Part shown: positions 1-5,858 of the stretch, one piece after another | How positions within the stretch are numbered: the first letter of the stretch is position 1 | How the letters are laid out: the number at the start of each line of letters is the position of its first letter | Assembly (NCBI GenBank): GCA_964463145.1 | Contig: CAYXBG010000052.1 | Coordinates: forward strand, 1-12,433 | DNA length: 12,433 nucleotides | Reading direction: 5' to 3' | Source: CAYXBG01 sp964463145 | GTDB lineage: Bacteria > Acidobacteriota > UBA6911 > RPQK01 > CBDAPI01 | Position numbers and translations under genes: made by a program | Notes under the pieces: generated by a model | What the model saw: the letters and a program-made list of their open reading frames with translations, nothing else | Databases searched by the model: none | What the model was told of the DNA's origin: nothing

Positions 1-812
1 CGGAACAGGCACGAGCGAATTTCCTTGCAGATGATTTCGAGAAGGAAGATGTGCTCGCTTTGATAGGGTACCCTGATCTTCTCACAGAACGTTCTATTCA
101 AAGGAAGTTATACAGGGCCTTCAGGGATAAGAAAACCGAAATTTCCTCAGCGGTACTTAGTCTGTGTTTTCAGGTCAAGGACCTTGGGAAAATCGCCCCC
201 ATGTTACAAAGAAGGTGCGATTCGTCTTTTCTCAGTCGAAAAATTCAGCCTAAGAAAAACTTTTTAACATTACTTCTTCAAGATGGGTTGCTACTCAGGG
301 ATCTTCGCATGATTGGCCTGGTCAGTAGGGTCTTGCACTCCGAAGAACCTAGTTTACAAGAACTTGGCGAACAGGTCCTGGATAGGTTTCCTAGGATCAA
401 GAATATGCCTCCTATAGCTGAGGCACTGCCTGGCAGTGATCGGGTATTACCAACATTCAAAGATTTTGTGGAAAAGGTGAACCCTATTCTTGCTCAACCC
501 GGTTCTGATGGGAGAGCTTGTGTTGATTGTCACGCTCGCAGGCCAATTCTGTTTCTCTCTCCGTTAAGAGATGGAGAAAAACTTGAGACGATTCTTCGAC
601 AGAGGTATCGATCGGTTCTCAACGTAATTGATCTGGCTGAGCCTGAGGAGAGTCTCATTCTGAAAAAGCCACTTAATCCAGCTCCGGACTCCCCGCAGGG
701 TAATTCCGATCCCGGATTACATTCTGGTGGAATACGGTTCACCGAGGAATCAGCAACGTATGAGTCTTTACTCAAATGGATACGATCTGGGGGATTAGGG
801 AAGGCTGGTTAA
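1..812 (+). CDS. C-terminal part of a large protein ending in a c-type heme domain (5' end outside window)
   Basis: The frame is open from base 3 to the TAA at 810-812 with no stop, so the gene begins upstream of the window; the GTG at 51 is probably internal. Numbering visible residues from base 3, about residues 1-140 are helix-rich (Leu, Arg and Glu rich) and resemble a HEAT-like helical repeat region, although I cannot delimit repeats. Residues 173-177 are CVDCH, a covalent heme c attachment site. They sit in the context FKDFVEKVNPIL...ACVDCH, which is typical of PVC proteins with a terminal cytochrome domain. The remainder (EPEESLILKKPL, then a Gly-rich stretch and YESLLKWIRSGG) matches the usual end of such domains, where the last helix packs on the heme. 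Likely periplasmic or secreted electron-transfer protein; partner and substrate unknown. It lies 124 bases upstream of the DUF1501 gene and may belong to a separate transcript. Heme domain is confident; the HEAT assignment is a guess. Confidence 0.8.
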   Translation, partial: EQARANFLADDFEKEDVLALIGYPDLLTERSIQRKLYRAFRDKKTEISSAVLSLCFQVKDLGKIAPMLQRRCDSSFLSRKIQPKKNFLTLLLQDGLLLRDLRMIGLVSRVLHSEEPSLQELGEQVLDRFPRIKNMPPIAEALPGSDRVLPTFKDFVEKVNPILAQPGSDGRACVDCHARRPILFLSPLRDGEKLETILRQRYRSVLNVIDLAEPEESLILKKPLNPAPDSPQGNSDPGLHSGGIRFTEESATYESLLKWIRSGGLGKAG

Positions 813-936
813 TTTGCTGTGGTTGTTGAGAAAATTTCTCTAGCCTACTAATTATCAAGAGATCTTGAAGACTTGTCAGTGCTAGGTGAAACCTTATATC
901 CTGGGATACGCGGTTTGTTGTTAGTGAAAGTTCTTT
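813..936 (+). other. Intergenic gap with a possible promoter
   Basis: No coding potential is seen. Two small inverted repeats occur: GAGAAA/TTTCTC around 829-841 and TCAAGA-GA-TCTTGA at 855-868. Neither is followed by a T-run, so I do not call a terminator. A candidate promoter is listed separately. Confidence 0.5.
873..900 (+). promoter_or_regulatory. Candidate sigma70-type promoter for the DUF1501 operon
   Basis: TTGTCA (873-878, 5 of 6 to TTGACA) is followed after 16 bases by TATATC (895-900, 4 of 6 to TATAAT). This would start transcription near 907 and give a leader of about 30 bases before the ATG at 937. Spacing is acceptable, but promoter consensus in PVC bacteria is poorly defined and such matches arise by chance. 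Confidence 0.3.
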
Positions 937-2313
937 ATGTTTCGAATAGATTCCAATAAAACGGTTTCCTTTTGTGATGGTTTGAAGCGAAGGGATTTCT
1001 TGCATGTAGGGGCTTTACCTCTTCTGGGGCTAGGATTGCCCGATCTTTTCCGTCTGCGCGCTGCTGGAGCACTTAAGCCCGATGCCCCAGATATGAACTG
1101 CATATTCCTCTTCTTAGTTGGTGGCCCAAGTCAACTAGATACTTGGGATATGAAACCAGATGCGCCATCTGAAATTAGAGGACCATTTAATCCGATACCT
1201 ACCAATGTAGATGGAATTCGGATAAGTGAGATATTCCCCGAAACAGCTAAGCATGCTGACAAGTTTTCGATTATTCGAACTCTCCATAACGATGGACCTG
1301 CCGTCCATGATTTTGGACATCAAATTATGCAGACTGGGCGTGTGTTTCAGGGGGGATTAGAACATCCTCATCTAGGTTGTGTGGTTGATTACTTGCGCGA
1401 CTCGAAGACCGATCTCCCGGGGCATGTTTTGTTGCCTAGGCCTATTGGGAATACAGGTGGTGGAATGCCGCATGGAGATGATGCCGGTTACCTTGGACGA
1501 ACACACGATCCATTTGTCCTGAATGCCGATCCGTCCAAGCCTGATTTTAAAGTAAGAGACCTTTTGCCTGCCGAGTATGTTTCGGTAAACCGTCTTAATC
1601 GGCGGAGGAATCTGAGAAAGCTTATAGATGACACGGTTCGGAGCTTTGAGCAGAGCGAAGATGCGAGATTACTCGATGTCAATTTCGATCAGGCATACAC
1701 TCTCATATCATCGCCAACAGCACGTCAGGCGTTCGAGGTTTCTGAAGAGGGCGAAGAAATCCGTAAAGAGTACGGGATGAACAAATTTGGCCAAAGTTGT
1801 CTGCTGGCCAGAAGACTGGTGGAACGAGGAGTTAGGTTCGTCACCGTTAACATGTTCGAAACGGTTTTTAACGAAACAACTTGGGATATCCATGGATCAG
1901 CTCCATTCAGTCCTATTAGCTGCTATTCAGATCTTGTTGGTCCCATGTTTGATCGTGCCTACAGTTCACTGATCAGAGATCTTGAGAGTCGAGGTCTATT
2001 AGAGAACACAATGATTATCGCCACAGGAGAGTTTGGTCGGACTACTCGGATAAATCCGGCAGGTGGACGTGATCACTGGCCTGGTTGCTGGAGTATGTTA
2101 GTGGCCGGGGGAGGTCTTCGAGGTGGGCAGGTGATCGGAGAATCAGATTCGATCGGTGCATATCCGAAAGAACGGCCGGTTACTCCAGCTGAAGTTTTGG
2201 CTACAGTTTATAACCAGTTCGGGATAGACCTGGAGACAGAATTGCGGGGTCCGTCAGGAAGAGTAATACCGATTGTTGATTATGATGTAAGCCCCATTCG
2301 GGAATTAATATAG
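937..2313 (+). CDS. DUF1501 family protein (alkaline phosphatase/sulfatase-like fold), Tat-exported
   Basis: 458 residues, a normal length for the family. A twin-arginine motif KRRDFLHVG (residues 17-25) precedes a hydrophobic stretch to about residue 45, so export through Tat in a folded state is likely. Family hallmarks seen: FLVGGPSQLDTWDMKPDAP (59-77), the His-containing segment NDGPAVHDFGHQIMQTGR (118-135), ATGEFGRTT (362-370) and GRDHWPG (377-383). The Asp and His residues in these blocks are the probable metal or active-site ligands of the alkaline-phosphatase superfamily fold, but the reaction catalysed by DUF1501 proteins is not established. An in-frame TGA at 925-927 rules out an upstream start; GAAAG at 926-930 is a weak ribosome site 6 bases from the ATG. 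It directly precedes a DUF1549/DUF1553 gene, the usual partner in planctomycetes. Family assignment is sure, function is not. Confidence 0.93.
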   Translation: MFRIDSNKTVSFCDGLKRRDFLHVGALPLLGLGLPDLFRLRAAGALKPDAPDMNCIFLFLVGGPSQLDTWDMKPDAPSEIRGPFNPIPTNVDGIRISEIFPETAKHADKFSIIRTLHNDGPAVHDFGHQIMQTGRVFQGGLEHPHLGCVVDYLRDSKTDLPGHVLLPRPIGNTGGGMPHGDDAGYLGRTHDPFVLNADPSKPDFKVRDLLPAEYVSVNRLNRRRNLRKLIDDTVRSFEQSEDARLLDVNFDQAYTLISSPTARQAFEVSEEGEEIRKEYGMNKFGQSCLLARRLVERGVRFVTVNMFETVFNETTWDIHGSAPFSPISCYSDLVGPMFDRAYSSLIRDLESRGLLENTMIIATGEFGRTTRINPAGGRDHWPGCWSMLVAGGGLRGGQVIGESDSIGAYPKERPVTPAEVLATVYNQFGIDLETELRGPSGRVIPIVDYDVSPIRELI

Positions 2314-2315
2314 CT

Positions 2316-4517
2316 ATGACAAGAGGTGCTCTGGGGATTCTTTTTCCATTGCTTGCGATGGTTTGTTTGGCAGAGAATTCCTTTCCGTTCGGAACATCCG
2401 CACAGTCAAGTAACTTAGTGAATTTCCGGAATGATGTAGTTCCGATTCTTACAAAGGCAGGTTGTAATTCGGGCCCATGCCATGGTGCAGCAGCGGGTAA
2501 GAATGGATTTAAGCTTTCCCTGAGAGGGCATGATCTGGAAACAGATCATGCAGTATTGACCAGGCAGTCTTTGGGGCGCCGAATCTCCCGAATGGCCCCA
2601 TCGCATAGTTTGATACTTTTAAAGCCGACAGGGACAATTCCTCACGGAGGTGCTCGGAGATTCACGGTTGACTCGGTGGAGTATCAAACTATAGCCGATT
2701 GGATAGCTCAGGGTGCAGTGGGGCCGACCCCAACGGATCCAAGGATTCTGGAGATAACAATAGCTCCGAGACTAACCATCAAGGAAGAGATAGGTGCAAG
2801 GTTTCGCTTGGAGGTAACTGCTACTTATAGCGATGGGACGAGTGAAGATGTTACGAGATGGGCTAAATACGAGACTACCAATGGTGGCGTAGCTCGGGTC
2901 AATGATAGAGGTGAAGTTACCATCACTGGTTCAGGGGAAGCAGCTATCCCTATTTGGTATTCAAGTAAGGTGGGGTTTGCCAGAGTAGCAGTACCTTTCC
3001 AAAATACCTTTGACTCCCGTGCTTTAGAAGATCTCCCAATAGCTAATTATATAGATGAGAAGGTTTTTCGGAAGCTCAGACAGTTGAGAGTTCAGCCGTC
3101 AGGGATCTGTTCAGACGAAGTTTTTATCCGACGACTGTATTTGACAACAATGGGTATTCTTCCCACTCTCTCAGAATTGGATGAATTCCTAGAGAGTGAC
3201 TCTGTTCACAAGAGAATTCTTCTGGTCGACAGGATTTTGCAAAGATCGGAGTTTACAGATTATTGGGCCTATAAATGGTCCGATCTCCTCATAGTAGATC
3301 CGGCGCCTGCAAGACAGGGAGGGATCAGTCCTCCTGCTATTAGGGCTTATTACAAGTGGATTCGAGATAGTGTCGCTAGTAATAAACCCTGGGATAGTCT
3401 TGTCCGTGAATTGGTGACGGCCAAGGGCAGTACCCTTGTTAATGGAGCAGCCAATTACTGGGCCATCCATCAAGATCCCAAAGAGATTATCGAGAATTTA
3501 GCTTTGACTTTTTTGGGGACATCTATGACATGTGCCCGATGTCATAACCATCCACTCGAAAAATGGACTCAGGATCAGTATTACGGGTTGGCAAATCTTG
3601 TCACTCGGGTGTCCCTTAAGAATGGAGATCTTCCCGGTGAGGCATATGTTGTGAATCGGCACACCGGAGATATCAGTCATCCTCGATTGAATCGGCCAAT
3701 GCCTCCAGAACCTCTTGATGGGGATCCGATGGCATTGGATTCAGTGCTTGATCGTCGTGAGCATCTAGCCGATTGGTTGACCTCGGCAGATAATCCTTAT
3801 TTTTCTAGGGCTACTGTTAATAGAGTCTGGGCTGCCCTTATGGGAAGAGGGCTGGTGAATCCCGTTGATGATCTGCGTGCCACGAACCCAAGTTCTCATC
3901 CGGATTTAATGATTGCCTTAACGGAGGATTTCATTTCTAGTGGTTTTGACATACGTCATTTGATTCGCACGATTCTTCTTTCCACCACATATCAGTTGTC
4001 CTCTGAGGCTAATAGCAATAACCAAGACGATAATTCTCTTTATTCTCATCATTTGACTAGGCGCTTGCCAGCGGAAGTTATCCTCGACATTGTGTCGCAA
4101 GTAACGGGCGTGCCTGAAGAATTTGACGGCTATCCTGAAGGTACTAGGGCATTGCAACTAAGAGAGACAAGGGTTGAGTCCTATTTCTTAGATGCATTTG
4201 GAAGGCCTCCTCGGGCTACACCCAACAGTAGTGAGCGCACGAATAGTGCAAGTCTTTCTCAGGTACTGCACCTAGTCAACGGAGACACCCTCAACAGGAA
4301 GCTCATGCGGAGAGGTGGTAGCGTTGATCAGATGCTCGAACAGGCTGATCAGAGTGAATTTCTCGAACAACTTTACAGGACCTTTTTCAGTCGATTACCC
4401 ACATCCGGAGAGAAGTCAAAACTAGCGAAATATCTAGGGACTGATCCGGCTCGTGGCCGAGTGGAGGACGTGCTCTGGGCTATGTTGACTAGTAGGGAAT
4501 TCCTTTTCACTCGTTGA
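2316..4517 (+). CDS. DUF1549/DUF1553 planctomycete heme protein with Ig-like domain
   Basis: 733 residues, exported through an N-terminal leader (residues 1 to about 29). Domain order: a cytochrome-like segment with a CX4CH motif (C50, C55, H56; context AGCNSGPCHG), standard for this family; a Big-2-like Ig domain at about 145-227 (ITIAPRLTIKEEIGARF, then YSDGTSEDVTRWA); DUF1549 at about 240-435 containing CARCHNHP with a regular CXXCH (C406, C409, H410); and DUF1553 at about 475-725. Two hemes are possible. The DUF1553 part keeps YFLDAFGRPPR (623-633) and LSQVLHLVNG (647-656), but the segment between reads TPNSSERT where, as I recall the family, a Cys-x-Cys-containing segment is common. It starts 2 bases after the DUF1501 stop, has no good ribosome site, and ends directly against the next start. 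Likely periplasmic or secreted; proposed in general as a redox partner of DUF1501, but the reaction is unknown. Confidence 0.93.
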   Translation: MTRGALGILFPLLAMVCLAENSFPFGTSAQSSNLVNFRNDVVPILTKAGCNSGPCHGAAAGKNGFKLSLRGHDLETDHAVLTRQSLGRRISRMAPSHSLILLKPTGTIPHGGARRFTVDSVEYQTIADWIAQGAVGPTPTDPRILEITIAPRLTIKEEIGARFRLEVTATYSDGTSEDVTRWAKYETTNGGVARVNDRGEVTITGSGEAAIPIWYSSKVGFARVAVPFQNTFDSRALEDLPIANYIDEKVFRKLRQLRVQPSGICSDEVFIRRLYLTTMGILPTLSELDEFLESDSVHKRILLVDRILQRSEFTDYWAYKWSDLLIVDPAPARQGGISPPAIRAYYKWIRDSVASNKPWDSLVRELVTAKGSTLVNGAANYWAIHQDPKEIIENLALTFLGTSMTCARCHNHPLEKWTQDQYYGLANLVTRVSLKNGDLPGEAYVVNRHTGDISHPRLNRPMPPEPLDGDPMALDSVLDRREHLADWLTSADNPYFSRATVNRVWAALMGRGLVNPVDDLRATNPSSHPDLMIALTEDFISSGFDIRHLIRTILLSTTYQLSSEANSNNQDDNSLYSHHLTRRLPAEVILDIVSQVTGVPEEFDGYPEGTRALQLRETRVESYFLDAFGRPPRATPNSSERTNSASLSQVLHLVNGDTLNRKLMRRGGSVDQMLEQADQSEFLEQLYRTFFSRLPTSGEKSKLAKYLGTDPARGRVEDVLWAMLTSREFLFTR
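2528..2551. repeat. 10-bp hairpin with GAAA loop inside the DUF1549/DUF1553 gene
   Basis: GCATGATCTG (2528-2537) and CAGATCATGC (2542-2551) are perfect complements separated by GAAA, a GNRA-type tetraloop. It lies in coding sequence (residues about 71-79, GHDLETDHA). A hairpin of this size somewhere in the window is not improbable: about 0.25 expected for 10-bp arms with loops up to 20 bases. Confidence 0.9.
2605..2692. repeat. Inverted repeat, 13-bp perfect arms 62 bases apart
   Basis: ATAGTTTGATACT (2605-2617) and AGTATCAAACTAT (2680-2692) are perfect complements within the DUF1549/DUF1553 gene, about 50 bases after the GAAA hairpin. With random sequence and spacers up to 100 bases, roughly 0.02 such pairs would be expected in the window. 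Confidence 0.95.
3164..3198. repeat. Quasi-palindrome: 13 of 15 positions paired, 5-base loop
   Basis: CACTCTCT pairs with AGAGAGTG (outer 8 bp), and GAATT pairs with AATTC (inner 5 bp), separated by a two-base mismatch. The loop is GGATG at 3179-3183. Coding for residues about 284-294 of the DUF1549/DUF1553 protein. Confidence 0.85.
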
Positions 4518-5834
4518 ATGAATAACAAGCATCTCACTAGCGTGATTTTTGTGCTTTCAGTTGCTGTGGTTATGACCATGTCAGGTGAGGTCCAAGAGAA
4601 GACTCAGGGAGAGATCTCGGCGGATAGGGCAGCTGGGGTTCTCGCTCAAAATTGCCTGTCCTGCCATAATCGCTTCAACAGAGAAGGTCAATTCAGTTTG
4701 CAAACTCATGGAGACCTTATGGAAGGTGGGGATGGTGGGCAGGTCATCGTTCCGGAAGAGGCGGACGAGAGTCGTCTTTTACAGATGGTTGAGGGTTTCC
4801 TGGAACCGCTTATGCCGCAGGATGGAGCGCTTTTAGAAGAAGAGATAGACATTTTGAGAGACTGGATCGAACGAGGAGCGAAGCCTTGGGTTGGCAATCT
4901 TGCTGAAATTAATATAGGGCGCCTTCCAGTCATTCGGCCAGGTAAGGAAATCCATCCAGCAATCACAAGTGTCAGATATTCTTCTCATGGTCAGTGGTTA
5001 GCTATTGGTGGGCACGAGAGCGTCCGTCTTTTGAATAGCTCAAATGGGAAGGTGTACCGCGAATTCGAATATCTTGGAGGAGCCGTTCGTGGTCTAGCTT
5101 TCAGCGCTGATGACCGTTATTTGATCGCTGTTGGAGGGCATCCTGCCCGTTACGGTGAGGTCAAAATATGGACGATAGACTCCGATGAGACAAGAGAGAT
5201 TAAGGCCCACGACGATGCTATCTATGCTGTAGCAATTCATCCGACCAACAAGACTTTTGCTACTGGCAGTTATGACAACAGAATTTTTCTGTGGTCGCTT
5301 GAGACCGCTTTGCCCATTTCCACGATAGAAGGGCATGTGGATGCAGTTTACGGTCTAGAATTTACATCTCGGGGAGACTACCTCGTGTCAGTTTCGGCCG
5401 ACCGCAACGTAAAATTATGGGATTGGCAAACCAATAAACAGATTTCAAAGCCCATGACTGAGTCGAGTGCAGGACTTTACTCTTTGGCGGTTAGCCCATC
5501 CGGAGAATTTGTGGCTGCTGCTGGAGAAGATAAGATGATTCGGATTTGGACTATTTCAGGAAATGGTGGCACTCTTTTAAAATCTGCCTTTGCACATGAT
5601 TCTGCGATACTAGACTTGGAATTCACTCCAGATGGGAAGATTTTGATTTCTTCGGGTTCCGACAAACAGGTTAAATTTTGGGATGTTGTAACGATGGAAG
5701 AGATAAGGGTCTTGCCAGATCAGTCGGATTGGGTGTTGACTTTGGCAGTTAGTCCAGATGGAAGGGAACTCGTATTGGGGAGATATGATGGGTCTATCGA
5801 ACGGATTATTCTCAGTACTCAACCCTCATTTTAG
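4518..5834 (+). CDS. c-type cytochrome fused to a seven-repeat WD40 propeller
   Basis: 438 residues. A hydrophobic leader at residues 5-21 indicates export. Residues about 35-122 form a planctomycete-type cytochrome domain (PSCyt1-like): heme site CLSCH (C46, C49, H50), EADESRLLQMV, and PLMPQDG, in which M99 could be the distal heme ligand, ending in IDILRDWIERGA. Residues about 145-435 contain seven WD40 repeats, beginning near 149, 188, 233, 274, 318, 361 and 403. Most end in forms such as VKIWT, IFLWS, VKLWD, IRIWT and VKFWD; the first and last are degenerate. Seven repeats would close one propeller. The ATG directly follows the TGA of the previous gene, and no ribosome site is visible, so translation is probably coupled. 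Such fusions are typical of PVC genomes, where the propeller presumably docks other proteins of the cluster outside the cytoplasm. Domains are confident; the partner is unknown. Confidence 0.93.
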   Translation: MNNKHLTSVIFVLSVAVVMTMSGEVQEKTQGEISADRAAGVLAQNCLSCHNRFNREGQFSLQTHGDLMEGGDGGQVIVPEEADESRLLQMVEGFLEPLMPQDGALLEEEIDILRDWIERGAKPWVGNLAEINIGRLPVIRPGKEIHPAITSVRYSSHGQWLAIGGHESVRLLNSSNGKVYREFEYLGGAVRGLAFSADDRYLIAVGGHPARYGEVKIWTIDSDETREIKAHDDAIYAVAIHPTNKTFATGSYDNRIFLWSLETALPISTIEGHVDAVYGLEFTSRGDYLVSVSADRNVKLWDWQTNKQISKPMTESSAGLYSLAVSPSGEFVAAAGEDKMIRIWTISGNGGTLLKSAFAHDSAILDLEFTPDGKILISSGSDKQVKFWDVVTMEEIRVLPDQSDWVLTLAVSPDGRELVLGRYDGSIERIILSTQPSF

Positions 5835-5846
5835 GAAGAATCCGTC

Positions 5847-5852
5847 AGGGGG
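5847..5852 (+). promoter_or_regulatory. Shine-Dalgarno-like AGGGGG that decides the start of the PPC gene
   Basis: AGGGGG lies directly against an ATG at 5853 but 6 bases before a second in-frame ATG at 5859. Because a ribosome site needs spacing of about 5-10 bases, the second ATG is the better start. It is the clearest ribosome-site candidate at any start in the window, at the one intra-operon junction (about 24 bases) where coupling cannot be direct. Confidence 0.55.
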
Positions 5853-5858
5853 ATGAGT

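Noticed and set aside
51..53. GTG as the true start of the first gene
   Set aside because: The frame is open without a stop back to base 3, and the upstream codons read as ordinary protein sequence, so the gene most likely begins outside the window.
4695..4706. 12-base palindromes (also 9197-9208, 11000-11011, 11398-11409) as operator sites
   Set aside because: All are inside coding regions, unrelated in sequence, and their number is about that expected by chance.
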